Part shown: one piece after another, positions 9,028 to 17,939 of the stretch
Numbering within the stretch: position 1 is the first letter of the stretch
Layout of the letters: each line of letters starts with the position of its first letter
NCBI RefSeq assembly: GCF_023703775.1
Contig: NZ_CP098514.1
Coordinates: 1,240,001 to 1,304,000, forward strand
Origin: Haloplanus sp. GDY1
GTDB lineage: Archaea > Halobacteriota > Halobacteria > Halobacteriales > Haloferacaceae
Length of the DNA stretch: 64,000 bases
Direction of reading: 5' to 3'
The notes under the pieces: model-generated
What the model was told of the DNA's origin: nothing
Database searches by the model: none
Seen by the model: only the letters and a program-made list of their open reading frames with translations
Made by a program: the position numbers and the translations under genes

Positions 9028-9534
9028 GTGAACAAGAAAGGACACGTGCTCAACGCCGCGCTGTTGAGCGTCGGGCTGGGCGTCGTGCTCGCGGCGCCGA
9101 CGACGCTGACGGCCGAGACTGCACTCGTCACCGCCGAAACGATAGCCAAACTCTCGGTCCCCGTCGTCCTCGGGGCGCTCTTTCCGGACGTGGACACCGC
9201 CTTCGGCAAACACCGCAAGACCCTGCACAACGCCTTCGTGCTCGGCATCTTCGTCGGCTTCCCGCTCGTCTTCGACAACCTCTATTTCGTCTGGATCGGC
9301 ATCGCCACCCACTACCTCCTCGACGTGGTCGGGAGCCGTCGGGGCATCGCCTTCCTCTACCCGCTGACGAGCCAGGAGTGGGGGCTGCCGTCCGGCGTGA
9401 CGACCAGCAGCAAGTACGCCGACCTCGTGACGGTGGTCGTCACGGGCGTGGAACTCGCCGCGCTCGGGGCCTTTCACGTCTACGTGATGCCCCTGGGCAA
9501 CACCGCGGGCGCGCTGAACGCGGTCGGGATCTAG
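9028..9534 (+). CDS. YdjM-family membrane-bound metal-dependent hydrolase
   Basis: A 168-residue membrane protein of the YdjM (LexA-binding, metal-dependent hydrolase-like) family. It has about four membrane spans and conserved polar blocks FPDVDTAFGKHRKTLHN (about 51-67) and THYLLDVVGSRRG, where the His/Asp residues may bind metal. The start is GTG at 9028; the ATG at 9021 is out of frame. Biochemical function of the family in archaea is not established. It ends in the same CTAG as the convergent PHP gene. Confidence 0.75.
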   Translation: MNKKGHVLNAALLSVGLGVVLAAPTTLTAETALVTAETIAKLSVPVVLGALFPDVDTAFGKHRKTLHNAFVLGIFVGFPLVFDNLYFVWIGIATHYLLDVVGSRRGIAFLYPLTSQEWGLPSGVTTSSKYADLVTVVVTGVELAALGAFHVYVMPLGNTAGALNAVGI

Positions 9535-10295
9535 TAGACCGCCACGTCGTCGAACCGGCCGTCGTAGGCGATGTGGCTCGGGTGGGTGGGCTCGGTGCCC
9601 GAGAGAAAGAGCCTGTCGAGTTTCCCCCACGTGTTCTCGTAGCCGAGGTGGGCGAACTCGGCGAGGCCCTGCAGACGGTGGCCGGGGCCACCCCGGTGGA
9701 CGACCCGCCGGGGCGCGCCCGAGCGAAGCGCGGCAACGAGGGCATCCTCGGAGTCGACGTCCGTCTCGAAGACGGTCCACGCCTCCCCCACCGTCCGCCG
9801 GAGGTGGGCGTACGACGACCCGAAGCCGGGGTGGCCCGTCTCGCGGGCGACCGCCCGACACCGGCGGTTCTGGTGGGGGAGACACTTCGCGTTGTACGTC
9901 TCCACGGCGTGGACGGCCCCGGGGCGGTCGGCCACGTCCTCGCGGGAGCAACTGACGTTCAGCATCTCGGGGTGGGGGACGAGGACGGCCGCGTCCTGCC
10001 GATCGAACGCGTGGAGCGCACCCTCGAAGGTGACGAAGTCGGGGACGGGGTCGTCGAGGCCGACGGCGAGGAGGTGTCGGCGGGCGTGCCACGGGCCGGT
10101 GAACACCTCGCGCGCGGGCACGACGAGCAGTTCGTCGTCGGAGAACCGGTCGGCGCGTTCGCGGATGGTCGGCAACCGCGTGAAGTGTGGCGCGTAGACG
10201 AGCGCGTCGAGTCCGCGGGCCTTCGCCCGGTCGACGACGGAGTCGTCGAGTACCTTCACGTGCATGTCGATTCGGGTCGACCCTGCCGACGTCAC
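9531..10295 (-). CDS. PHP domain metal-dependent phosphoesterase-like protein
   Basis: A 254-residue PHP-fold protein. The first metal motif is DMHVK rather than the usual DxHxH, then APHFT, EVFTG, an HPEMLN block, and a late GSSYAH/histidine region, so most but not all metal ligands are present. This PHP-C type is common in haloarchaea; members cleave phosphate esters but the substrate is unknown here. Start could be 10295 or the internal ATG at 10265. It converges with and overlaps the YdjM-like gene by 4 bases. Confidence 0.75.
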   Translation of the reverse strand: MTSAGSTRIDMHVKVLDDSVVDRAKARGLDALVYAPHFTRLPTIRERADRFSDDELLVVPAREVFTGPWHARRHLLAVGLDDPVPDFVTFEGALHAFDRQDAAVLVPHPEMLNVSCSREDVADRPGAVHAVETYNAKCLPHQNRRCRAVARETGHPGFGSSYAHLRRTVGEAWTVFETDVDSEDALVAALRSGAPRRVVHRGGPGHRLQGLAEFAHLGYENTWGKLDRLFLSGTEPTHPSHIAYDGRFDDVAVY

Positions 10296-10376
10296 GGGAC
10301 CAACTGGACGGACGCCGCAGTTAGTGGTTGCTATTCGGGTGGCCGCGTGTCGGCACGGCGAGAAGTCTCGGGCGGG

Positions 10377-10814
10377 TTAGCGCTCGTCCGAGTCGAGGAC
10401 GCGAATCTGGTCGCCACGGACCGTGACGGGGATCGGGACCGTCGCCTCGTACAGTTCGACGGTCACCTGATCCTTGCCCTCGTCGATGCGCTGGACGCGG
10501 GCCTTCTCGCCCTTGAACGGCCCGGCGATGAGTTCGACGATGTCGCCCTCGGCGATGCCCTCCACGTCCGGGGTGGGCGAGAGGAAATGTTCCACCTCGG
10601 TGAGCGAGGAGGTGCCCGGAACGATGGACCGGGCGTGGGGGATCTCGTCCATCACGCGTTCGAGGACGGCGCTGTTGTCCGCCTCGACCATCACATAACT
10701 CGTCAGGGAGTCGGGGGCCAGCACCGCGTGTACCTCGTCCTCCTCGCGGCTGGCGATCATGTCCGCGACGGTGCGCTCCTGGCTGGCCGTGGTCTTGACC
10801 GCGAAGATGCCCAT
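10377..10814 (-). CDS. spt5: Transcription elongation factor Spt5
   Basis: A 145-residue archaeal Spt5/NusG: an NGN domain (about 1-88, beginning [20 protein letters not shown]) and a KOW domain (about 90-145) with the motif [18 protein letters not shown]. It clamps RNA polymerase with Spt4, raises processivity and couples to ribosomes and FttA. It directly follows secE with no spacer, the classical archaeal secE-spt5 operon, with ftsZ upstream on the same strand. Length and domain order are standard. Confidence 0.95.
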   Translation of the reverse strand: MGIFAVKTTASQERTVADMIASREEDEVHAVLAPDSLTSYVMVEADNSAVLERVMDEIPHARSIVPGTSSLTEVEHFLSPTPDVEGIAEGDIVELIAGPFKGEKARVQRIDEGKDQVTVELYEATVPIPVTVRGDQIRVLDSDER

Positions 10815-10988
10815 CTATGCCCCTCCGGGGAGAAACGTCATGATGGCGAAGATGATGAACCCGAGGAGGCCGACGAGAAAGACGCCGGCGCCGGCGACTT
10901 TCGCAACCTGCGAGAACTCGTTCCACGACGGCGTGCTCGCCATCTTGAGCACGCGGACGTAGCTTGAGAGGTCGTATTTGACGTCCAT
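10815..10988 (-). CDS. secE: Protein translocase subunit SecE (Sec61 gamma)
   Basis: A 57-residue protein, too short for many gene finders. It starts MDVKYDLSSYVRVLKMASTP, has the amphipathic SWNEF block at 21-25 and one membrane span at about 31-53 (VAGAGVFLVGLLGFIIFAIM), ending FLPGGA. This is the typical archaeal SecE/Sss1, which clamps the two halves of SecY in the membrane. Its TAG stop is followed at once by the Spt5 start codon, so translation is coupled. ftsZ lies 112 bases upstream. Confidence 0.93.
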   Translation of the reverse strand: MDVKYDLSSYVRVLKMASTPSWNEFSQVAKVAGAGVFLVGLLGFIIFAIMTFLPGGA

Positions 10989-11100
10989 GGGGTGGTCTAG
11001 ACGAGCCGGCTTTTTCTATCTATTGATAACAGGGTGGGTCGTCGACGGGCGGCGCCCCCGGCGACGGCTTCGGCGACGGCCTCGACGGCGCGAGCGCCGA

Positions 11101-12264
11101 CTACTCCACGTAGTCGATGTCGTCGCCGCCAGACGGTTCCGGCGCCGGTTCGTCGTCGCCGCGGCCGTAGATCTGGGGCGACTCGACGCCCGTGACGACG
11201 ATCATCGTCCGCATCGTCCCGTCGAGTTCCTCGTCGATGGAGGTGCCCCAGATGATGCGGGCGTCGGGGTCGATCCGGTCGTAGATCTCCTCGACGACGC
11301 CCTCGGCCTCCTCGATGGCCATGTCGGTGCCGCCGGTGACGTTCACGAGCGCCGAGTTGGCACCGGAGATGTCCACGTCCAGCAGGGGCGAGCGCAGCGC
11401 CGAGCGCACCGAGTCCTGTGCCTTCTGCTCGGAGTCGCTCTCGCCGAGGCCGATCATGGCGACGCCGCCCTTCTCCATGACCGTCTTCACGTCCGCGAAG
11501 TCGAGGTTGACGAGGCCGGGCTTGGTGATGAGCTCCGTGATGCCCTTCACCGAGCGCATCAGCACCTCGTCGGACACCTTGAACGCCTGCCGGACGGGGA
11601 GTTTCCCGACCGAGTCCAGCAGGCGGTCGTTGGGCACCACGATGACGGTGTCGGCAACGTCGCGCAGGCGTTCGAGGCCGGCCTCGGCGTTGGTCCGGCG
11701 GACCTCGCCCTCCGCGGTGAAGGGCGTGGTCACGATGGCGATGGTGAGCGCGCCGGACTCGCGGGCCGCCTCGGCGACGACGGGCGCCGACCCGGTGCCG
11801 GTGCCGCCGCCCAGACCCGCGGTGACGAACACCATGTCGGAGCCCTGGATGGCGCCGTAGATGTCCTCCTGGCTCTCGATGGCGGCCTCCTCCCCCACCT
11901 GCGGGAGCGAACCGGCGCCGCGGCCGCCGGTCTTCTCCTCCCCCATCAGGATCTTGGTGTCGGCCTCCACGTCGACGAGGTGTTGCACGTCGGTGTTGGC
12001 GGCGACGAGGTTGGCGCCCTTGATCCCCTCCTCGGCCATGCGGTTGACCGTGTTGCCGCCGGCGCCCCCACAGCCGACGACGGTGATATCGGTCTGGAGG
12101 TCCTCCAGGACGTCCTGGAGTTCCTCGTCGGTCATCTCTCCCGTTCGATTCCCGGTGTCGGCGGACGTGTCGGTCGCGGGCTCCCGGCTGGCGTCGACCC
12201 CTGCCGCGGCCCCATCCCCCGGCTCCTCGGCTTCTTCGATTGCATCCTCCACGATGGAGTCCAT
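11101..12264 (-). CDS. ftsZ: Cell division GTPase FtsZ
   Basis: A 387-residue tubulin-fold GTPase. The GTP loop [13 protein letters not shown] is at 63-75, the tubulin signature GGGTGTG at 152-158, and the T7 catalytic loop NLDFADV at 253-259. An acidic 50-residue N-terminal tail and a short acidic C-terminal tail flank the core. Location just upstream of secE-spt5 is typical of haloarchaeal FtsZ1. The start at 12264 ([14 protein letters not shown]) is preferred over the in-frame ATG at 12294. It forms the mid-cell division ring and interacts with SepF-type anchors not seen in this window. Confidence 0.94.
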   Translation of the reverse strand: MDSIVEDAIEEAEEPGDGAAAGVDASREPATDTSADTGNRTGEMTDEELQDVLEDLQTDITVVGCGGAGGNTVNRMAEEGIKGANLVAANTDVQHLVDVEADTKILMGEEKTGGRGAGSLPQVGEEAAIESQEDIYGAIQGSDMVFVTAGLGGGTGTGSAPVVAEAARESGALTIAIVTTPFTAEGEVRRTNAEAGLERLRDVADTVIVVPNDRLLDSVGKLPVRQAFKVSDEVLMRSVKGITELITKPGLVNLDFADVKTVMEKGGVAMIGLGESDSEQKAQDSVRSALRSPLLDVDISGANSALVNVTGGTDMAIEEAEGVVEEIYDRIDPDARIIWGTSIDEELDGTMRTMIVVTGVESPQIYGRGDDEPAPEPSGGDDIDYVE

Positions 12265-12389
12265 GGTATGCCCACGCGTTTCGAAGGCAGCCACATTATC
12301 TTTCCGCCCGTTGTCACGCGCGCGTCTGACGCTCCGCGGAACCGCTTCGTGGAGCGCGTCTTGCGCCCGTCAGACATTAGTCAGAGAGC

Positions 12390-13754
12390 TTACGTTTCCG
12401 GAGCCTCGACGACGGGGAAGCGCTCGACCCGCTCGGTTCGCACCGCCGAGGGGTCGATCCGTTCGCCGTCGACTTCGACCGCCCGTCCGTCCGCGAGGCG
12501 GCCGAACGCCGGCCCCTCGGGCACGCCGAGGTCGCTCGCGGCCGCCGGGTCGAACGCCTCGGTGCGCGCGACCACTTCGCCGTCCCGTCGGCTCACCTCG
12601 TCGTAGTCGTCGGCGAGGACGCGCGACAGCGCGTCGGTCGTCGCCTCGGCCGCCGCCGCCGGATCGGCGGCCGACAGCGCGACCCGGCCGCGGGGTCGCG
12701 TACCCCCCTCGGTCGTCTCGAAGGCGACGGCGTGGTCCGCGACGGCGGCCCGCGCGGCCTCGGCGTCGACGCCGTGGGCCGCGTCGACGAGGGCGGTCGG
12801 CAGGTCCGTGACGACGACGGCGTCCCCGGCCGTCCCCTCGAACGCCGGCACCACCTCGCCGAACCGCAGGCCGTCGGTGACGTCGTCCAGACGCTCCTCC
12901 ACGGCCTCGACGACGGGGAGCGGGTGGGCGCTCGTCTCCCGCAGCCACGTCTCGGTCACGACCCGGTAGCCCAGGTCGGTGAGGACGTCCGTCAGCCCCG
13001 GCCGGCCACCCTCGACGAGGACGGTGTCGGTGCCGCTCGCCTCGACCGCTCGGCGGAGGACGTCCCGGTTCGTGGCGGGGTTGCCCATCGCCTCGAGGCC
13101 CCAGTCGGCGGCGACGTGGCCGACCGCCCACGCCGTCTCGCGGACGATCCGACCGAACCGGGGCGCGTAGTGGCCGCCGCCGAAGCCCGCGACCTGTTTG
13201 TCCCGGTCCGCCGTGACCCCGCACAGGTCGAGGACGGCACGGGCGACGGCGCGGGCGCCCGCCGGGTCCGACCACTGCGCCTCCCCGCTCCCGAGTTCGA
13301 CGAACATCGACGGGACGCCCACGTTCGTCGGGCCGTGGTGGGTGCACTCGGTGCCGACGTCGTAGCCCGCCGGCGCGTACTCGTCGAGCGCCGCGACGGC
13401 TTCGGCCGCGGCGTTGGGACAGGCGCGGGCGAACTCGCCCGCCTCGCCGCCGTACTCCGCGTCGCCGAAGTTGCCCGTGAAGTGGGCCGTCAGGAGCGCC
13501 CCCGTCTCCCCCGAGTGACGGGAGACGACGACCAGCAGGTCGGGGTCGTCGAAGGCGGCGTCCGGTTCGTCGAGGTGGATGTGGAGGTCGTCGAAGGTCC
13601 GCAGTTCGAAGCCGTCGGTGCGGTAGTAGGTGCCACCGCCCTCGCCGTCGGGGCGGCGCTCGTCGCGGCGTTCGGTCCAGTCGGCGAGGTCGAGCAACGC
13701 CTCGCCGATGCGTTCGGAGGCGCTGTCGGCGCGACTGACGACGATAGCGATCAC
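12390..13754 (-). CDS. dtdA: D-aminoacyl-tRNA deacylase DtdA (DTD2/GEK1 type)
   Basis: A 454-residue archaeal/plant-type D-aminoacyl-tRNA deacylase, which hydrolyses D-amino acids mis-charged on tRNA. The hallmark blocks are HHGPTNVGVPSMFVELGSG (about 142-160) and GFGGGHYAPRF (about 193-203); histidines there are candidate metal or catalytic residues. The C-terminal half (about 290-454) is a less conserved haloarchaeal extension. It lies upstream of ftsZ on the same strand, 125 bases away, matching common haloarchaeal gene order. Confidence 0.9.
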   Translation of the reverse strand: MIAIVVSRADSASERIGEALLDLADWTERRDERRPDGEGGGTYYRTDGFELRTFDDLHIHLDEPDAAFDDPDLLVVVSRHSGETGALLTAHFTGNFGDAEYGGEAGEFARACPNAAAEAVAALDEYAPAGYDVGTECTHHGPTNVGVPSMFVELGSGEAQWSDPAGARAVARAVLDLCGVTADRDKQVAGFGGGHYAPRFGRIVRETAWAVGHVAADWGLEAMGNPATNRDVLRRAVEASGTDTVLVEGGRPGLTDVLTDLGYRVVTETWLRETSAHPLPVVEAVEERLDDVTDGLRFGEVVPAFEGTAGDAVVVTDLPTALVDAAHGVDAEAARAAVADHAVAFETTEGGTRPRGRVALSAADPAAAAEATTDALSRVLADDYDEVSRRDGEVVARTEAFDPAAASDLGVPEGPAFGRLADGRAVEVDGERIDPSAVRTERVERFPVVEAPET

Positions 13755-13806
13755 GGCGAACCCTGGCGGTCGACCCTCAAAACGGACTCGATTCGCGGCC
13801 CGGCGG

Positions 13807-14640
13807 TCAGCCTTCCGTGACCACCAGCACCGGCCGGTCGACGGTCCGGAGGACCCGCCCCGCGACGGTACCCAGTTGCTGGCCGGCGAGGTTCGACTGC
13901 CCCTCCGAGGACATGACGACCACGTCGACGTCGTTCTCGTCGACGTACTCGCCGATGGCGTCGTGGGCGGCGCCGCGAATCACGGCGCGTCGCACGTCCA
14001 TCTCGGACGCGTCCACCGTCGCGAGCAGTTCGTCGACCGCCTGGTGGCCGCGCGTCTCCAGGCGCTCGATGTACTCCCTGTCGACGCCGCCGGCGTTGAA
14101 CACGCCCGCCTCGGCCTGGACGTCCACGACGTTGAGGACGTGCAGCGCGGCGTCGAAGCGACGGGCCAGGTCGGCGCCGTAGGGGCCGGCGGCGGCGGCG
14201 AGGTCGCTGCCGTCCGTGGTCACGAGGACGTCCCCGTACGCGGTGCCGGTGTCGCTGTCGACGTCGCCCTCCGGGACCGTCAGCACCGGCACGGGGCTCC
14301 GGCGCAGGACGCGTTCGGTGACGGTGCCGAGCAGTCGCGACCGGATCCCGGACCGGCCGCGCCGTCCCATCACGACCAGGTCGGCGCCGCGTTGCTCGGC
14401 CCGCGCCGCGATGGTCTTGGCCGGTTTCCCCGAGAGGAGTTCCGTCTCGACCGCGACGCCGGCGTCGTCGGCCATCCCGACGACGTCGTCGAGGACGGCC
14501 TGCCCCTCGTCGTCGTCGCCGCCGTAGACCGTGACGACGTCGACGGCGGCATCGTACTTGGCAGCCAGTTCCACACCGTGCTTGGCCGCCGAGCGGGCAC
14601 AGTCGCTGCCGTCGACGGCGATCAGGATGTCGTCGAACAT
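13807..14640 (-). CDS. Tandem UspA-domain universal stress protein
   Basis: A 277-residue protein with two Usp domains (about 1-138 and 145-277). Domain 1 begins MFDDILIAVDGSDCAR and has the ATP-binding pattern G-2x-G-9x-G-T (GRRGRSGIRSRLLGT). Domain 2 begins YGDVLVTTDGSDLA, and the pattern is SSEGQSNLAGQQLGT, with the first glycine replaced by serine, so it may bind nucleotide less well. It follows the exchanger gene with a 1-base gap, so the two are one operon and the Usp protein may regulate or report on the transporter. Confidence 0.88.
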   Translation of the reverse strand: MFDDILIAVDGSDCARSAAKHGVELAAKYDAAVDVVTVYGGDDDEGQAVLDDVVGMADDAGVAVETELLSGKPAKTIAARAEQRGADLVVMGRRGRSGIRSRLLGTVTERVLRRSPVPVLTVPEGDVDSDTGTAYGDVLVTTDGSDLAAAAGPYGADLARRFDAALHVLNVVDVQAEAGVFNAGGVDREYIERLETRGHQAVDELLATVDASEMDVRRAVIRGAAHDAIGEYVDENDVDVVVMSSEGQSNLAGQQLGTVAGRVLRTVDRPVLVVTEG

Positions 14641-14641
14641 C

Positions 14642-15970
14642 TCAGTCCGCCCCCCTCGGTTGATCGCTGCTACTCGAAAACGCGTCGCTCACCGTCCCGG
14701 CGGACTGCCGGACGATGCTGCCCAGCGCCTCCCGTCGGGCGACGAACAGCGCCAGTCCCAGGACGATGTAGACGCCCGTGAACACCAGCAGGAGCTGGTA
14801 GTCGGAGATGGGGAGTTCGAGGAGCCCCCGGATGAGCAGGAACTCCGAGAGCACCTGTGTGAGAAAGAGCACGAGCAGGACGATGGCTTCCCGCACCGAG
14901 ATTTCGAAGTTGACCAGCAGCGAGATGGCGAAGAAGGACTGCGCCGCGGTCAGCCAGATCTCGCCCGACTGCTTCTGGTCGAAGGGGAGCGCCCCGTACT
15001 GCCCGAGAGCGAGGGAGTAGACGACGACGAGCGTCCCGATCAGGAGCGTCCACTGGTTGAGCTTCGAGGAGATGAGCGCGTTGAACCCCGCCGTCGACCG
15101 CGCCTTGTTGACGAGGTAGACGACGACGATCAACTCGGGCGACTCCGAGGCCAGCGGCGCGATCCACTGGATCATGAAGAACGAGGGGATGCCGATGTTC
15201 TGTCCCAGCTGTTCGAGGCCGTGTGCGAACGGCTCGACCGCGGTGAAGATCATCAGGCCGGAGTAGACGAACAGGCCGATGACCGTCGCCGCGCGGTAGG
15301 GTTTCGGGAACCGCTGGAGGTAGGCCGGGACGCCGACGTGGGCATCGTCCGGGTCGACGTCGCCCCTCAGGACGACCGCGATGTACGCGACGTAGAGGCC
15401 GACGAGGAAGGCCATGTCGATGACGTCGATGCCGCCGTTGAGGGGGACGAGGAACGCCCACAGCGTGGCGAGAAAGAGGAAGACGATTTCGAGTCCGATG
15501 TCGCGGTCGAGGGAGACGGCGTCGGCGAGGAAGCCGTCGCGGGTCACCACCGCCGGATCGTCCGACGCCCCGCTCCGGAAGACGGTAAAGAGCGCGATGC
15601 CGGCCCAGCCGATGCCGATGAGGATGCGGTTCGCGCCGGTCATGTTGGCGACGGCGAGGTTCCCCGCTTCGATCCCCCGCTCCGTCCCCGCGTAGACGCC
15701 GGCGTTCCACGCGTAGAGCGCGTCGACGGCGTACTCCGGGGCGACCGCCAGCACCGCGAGGACGGCGATGGCGAAGGCCCGGGGGACGTCCTTCTCGGCC
15801 GTCTCGGCGCCCCACGCGAGCAGGAACGACGCGCCGAGCACCGACAGCCCGCTCACGGCAACCGTCGCGAGCGTCGAGAGCCCGTGTGCCGCCCCCGACA
15901 GGTAGGTGACGACCCACGGGAGCGTCAGCGCCCCCGCGCCGCCGAGCGCGGTGAGAGCCTGCCGTCTCAT
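14642..15970 (-). CDS. CaCA-type sodium/calcium exchanger-like membrane protein
   Basis: A 442-residue polytopic membrane protein with about 11 spans. Two inverted alpha repeats are visible: APEYAVDALYAWNAG with ANMTGANRILIG in the first half, and ASESPELIVVVYL with NALISSKLNQWTLLIG in the second, matching the sodium/calcium exchanger family. The conserved acidic residues (E in APEY and SPEL) are the presumed ion ligands. The ion is not certain. Start at 15970 (MRRQALTALGG) fits the first membrane span. It is the first gene of a two-gene operon with the UspA protein. Confidence 0.8.
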   Translation of the reverse strand: MRRQALTALGGAGALTLPWVVTYLSGAAHGLSTLATVAVSGLSVLGASFLLAWGAETAEKDVPRAFAIAVLAVLAVAPEYAVDALYAWNAGVYAGTERGIEAGNLAVANMTGANRILIGIGWAGIALFTVFRSGASDDPAVVTRDGFLADAVSLDRDIGLEIVFLFLATLWAFLVPLNGGIDVIDMAFLVGLYVAYIAVVLRGDVDPDDAHVGVPAYLQRFPKPYRAATVIGLFVYSGLMIFTAVEPFAHGLEQLGQNIGIPSFFMIQWIAPLASESPELIVVVYLVNKARSTAGFNALISSKLNQWTLLIGTLVVVYSLALGQYGALPFDQKQSGEIWLTAAQSFFAISLLVNFEISVREAIVLLVLFLTQVLSEFLLIRGLLELPISDYQLLLVFTGVYIVLGLALFVARREALGSIVRQSAGTVSDAFSSSSDQPRGAD

Positions 15971-16070
15971 GGTTCGTCCCCGATTCCCGGGGACGTGCCG
16001 GCGCGTCCCGCGGCGAGTGTGCGTGTCTGAATCATGGAACCAGTCGTGTCTTTCGGTAGCATTCGCCCGG

Positions 16071-16080
16071 CTAATAAAAC
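16071..16080 (-). promoter_or_regulatory. TATA box of exchanger-uspA operon
   Basis: Minus-strand sequence gttttattag, a good haloarchaeal TATA box about 100 bases upstream of the ATG at 15970. It predicts a leader of roughly 75 bases. An ACAA-g-TTGT palindrome (16081-16089) sits immediately upstream, in a position where a regulator could bind. Confidence 0.45.
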
Positions 16081-16136
16081 ACAAGTTGTCGGTCCTCCGT
16101 CCGATATCGGCGCTCCGAGTGGGTTCTTCCCGGAGA

Positions 16137-16157
16137 ATTCGCCGAGAAGCGGCGAAT
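16137..16157. repeat. Perfect inverted repeat (hairpin) in intergenic region
   Basis: Arms attcgccg (16137-16144) and cggcgaat (16150-16157) are perfectly complementary with a 5-base loop. It lies between the DUF1508 gene and the exchanger promoter, about 60 bases upstream of the exchanger TATA box. There is no poly-T tract, so it looks more like an operator or a processing hairpin than an archaeal terminator. Nothing else is seen in the 297-base gap 15971-16267 apart from the promoter. Confidence 0.4.
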
Positions 16158-16267
16158 GCGATTATCGTTCGGTACGGACGCTCACAGCGTCGAATTCGAG
16201 CGTATCGCGGGCAGAGAGCCGTGATCCCCGTCCGGACGGGCGGGATCGGCGCGTCGGCGTCGCTCGC

Positions 16268-16462
16268 TCACCCCCCGTCCTCGGTCACGACCGGCGCGTC
16301 GGGCGCGCTCTTCTTGACGCTCTCGATGCCCCGTTTCGCGCCCTGTTTCGACGTGTAGCCCTCGCCGCTGTCGGCGATGATGTTGCCGTTGGACACCACG
16401 AGTCGCCACCGCCACTCGTCGGCCCGGTCCTGGTACAGTTCGAACCTCGGTGCGCGTGGCAT
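16268..16462 (-). CDS. DUF1508 (YegP-like) protein
   Basis: A 64-residue protein matching DUF1508: FELYQDRADEWRWRLVVSNGNIIADSGEGY followed by SKQGAKRGIESVKK, described here as two blocks. The haloarchaeal homologue HVO_2922 has a known small alpha/beta fold and forms a domain-swapped dimer; its role is unknown. The start at 16462 (MPRAPRF) fits the family N terminus. It is divergent from aroE. Confidence 0.85.
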   Translation of the reverse strand: MPRAPRFELYQDRADEWRWRLVVSNGNIIADSGEGYTSKQGAKRGIESVKKSAPDAPVVTEDGG

Positions 16463-16553
16463 ACCGGCCGGGTGTACACGCGGGTGACTGATAAGCACCG
16501 GCGACGGCGGCGGACGCGTGGGCTTTTCCCCCCGCCCGCCCAACCCGCGGTCG

Positions 16554-17372
16554 ATGCACGTCTACGGACTGATCGGCAACCCGGTCGGGCACTCGCTCTC
16601 GCCGCCGATGCACGAGGCGGCCTACCGGGAACTCGGCATGGACGCCAGATACGTCACCTTCGAACCCGACGCCGACGACGTCGCCCGCGCCGTCGACGGG
16701 GCGGCGGCGCTCGGAATCGACGGGCTCAACGTCACCATCCCGTTCAAGCAGGACGTCCTCGAGTTGGTCGAGCCCGACGACCTCGCGGCCCGCATCGGCG
16801 CGGTCAACACCGTCGACTTCTCGACGTCGCCCCCGCGGGGCTACAACACCGACGCCGCGGGGGTGCGCCGCGCCTTCGACCACCACGACGTTCCCCTCTC
16901 GGGGGCGGAGGCCGTCGTCGTCGGCGCCGGGGGCGCCGGCCGCGCCGTCGCCGTCGCGCTCGCGGAGGCCTGCGCGTCGGTCCACGTCGCCAACCGGACC
17001 GTCGACCGGGCGGAGTCGCTCGCGGCCGACGTGCGCGCGGACCGCCCCGCGGCCACGGTGACCGCCGGCGGCCTCGACACGCTCGACGACCGGGTCCCCG
17101 CCGCCGACGTCCTCGTCAACGCGACGAGCGTCGGGATGGAGGAAGACGAGACGCCGGTGCCCGCGCCCCTGCTCCACGGGAATCTGGCGGTCCTCGACGC
17201 GGTGTACTCCCCGGTGGAGACGCGCCTGCTCCGGGAGGCCGCCGCGGCGGGCGCGACCACCATCGACGGCGCCTGGATGCTCCTGTTCCAGGGCGTCGTC
17301 GCCTTCGAGCACTGGACCGGCCGGGACGCCCCGGTCGACGCGATGAACGCCGCCCTCCGGTCGCACCTCTGA
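16554..17372 (+). CDS. aroE: Shikimate dehydrogenase
   Basis: A 272-residue enzyme of the shikimate pathway, reducing 3-dehydroshikimate with NADPH in the cytoplasm. The shikimate-binding serines S14 and S16 (GHSLSPPMH), catalytic K65 in NVTIPFK, D100 in GYNTD, and the nucleotide loop GAGGAG at 124-129 are all present, as are NATSVGM and [10 protein letters not shown] near the C terminus. The ATG at 16554 is the natural start ([10 protein letters not shown]). Other aro genes are not in the window. Confidence 0.95.
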   Translation: MHVYGLIGNPVGHSLSPPMHEAAYRELGMDARYVTFEPDADDVARAVDGAAALGIDGLNVTIPFKQDVLELVEPDDLAARIGAVNTVDFSTSPPRGYNTDAAGVRRAFDHHDVPLSGAEAVVVGAGGAGRAVAVALAEACASVHVANRTVDRAESLAADVRADRPAATVTAGGLDTLDDRVPAADVLVNATSVGMEEDETPVPAPLLHGNLAVLDAVYSPVETRLLREAAAAGATTIDGAWMLLFQGVVAFEHWTGRDAPVDAMNAALRSHL

Positions 17373-17384
17373 GGGCCTCGAAGG

Positions 17385-17394
17385 TTTTTAAGTA
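17385..17394 (+). promoter_or_regulatory. TATA box for the HhH protein gene
   Basis: The sequence tttttaagta is centred about 28 bases before the ATG at 17418, predicting a leaderless or nearly leaderless transcript that probably also covers the gene at 17940. Confidence 0.5.
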
Positions 17395-17417
17395 TCGGGC
17401 GACCGTAACAAGGTCCA

Positions 17418-17933
17418 ATGGGTATCTTGGATACGCTCCTGTCGGTACTCGGACTGGGCGGCTCGTCGTCCGACGACGAGCGGCGGGAGACGACCGTCAG
17501 CGTCGAGCGCGAACGTGCGGAGACCGAGTCGGAGGCGGCCGTCAAGGGAACCGACTCCGTGGGCGACGGCGACGCGGCCGCCAGCGGGGCGGACGCGGCC
17601 GCGTCGACGGACTCGCTCGTCGACGCGGACGACGACGCCGCGGAACCCGCCGAGGCGGCGGGGCCGGGGGGCGACGACGCCGAAACCGAACTCGACACGG
17701 CGGACGCCGAGTCGGTCGGCGAGACGACCGGCGAACACGACGACGACGCGGCGTCGTCCGAATCGGTCGAGGTCATCAAGGGCATCGGTCCCGCGTACGC
17801 CGAACGGCTCGCGAGCGTCGGTATCGAGTCGGTGACGGACCTCGCGGCCGCCGACGCCGAGGAACTCGCGCCGAAGGTCGACCTCTCGGAAAAACGCGTC
17901 GGCCGGTGGATCGACCGCGCGAAGGACCGCTGA
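17418..17933 (+). CDS. Helix-hairpin-helix protein with acidic linker
   Basis: A 171-residue protein. The first 20 residues (MGILDTLLSVLGLGG) could form an amphipathic helix; residues 25-115 are a low-complexity Asp/Glu/Ala region that is surely disordered; the last 55 residues are a helix-hairpin-helix domain (EVIKGIGPAYAERLASVGI, then SVTDLAAADAEELA) of the type that binds DNA non-specifically. Similar haloarchaeal proteins have no defined function. The next gene begins 6 bases downstream, so the two are probably co-translated. Confidence 0.75.
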   Translation: MGILDTLLSVLGLGGSSSDDERRETTVSVERERAETESEAAVKGTDSVGDGDAAASGADAAASTDSLVDADDDAAEPAEAAGPGGDDAETELDTADAESVGETTGEHDDDAASSESVEVIKGIGPAYAERLASVGIESVTDLAAADAEELAPKVDLSEKRVGRWIDRAKDR

Positions 17934-17939
17934 CGCGCG

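Noticed and set aside
6385-10092. A 1235-codon minus-strand open frame
   Set aside because: Shadow in another frame of Get3 and the neighbouring genes; no domain, extreme Arg/Pro content.
7170-10967. A very long plus-strand open frame of 1265 codons
   Set aside because: It is the antisense shadow of Get3, aminotransferase, PHP and spt5; at this GC content long shadow frames are common and its composition is Arg/Gly-rich without domains.
16137-16157. Hairpin considered as a bacterial-type terminator
   Set aside because: No T-tract follows on either strand and archaeal termination does not need hairpins.
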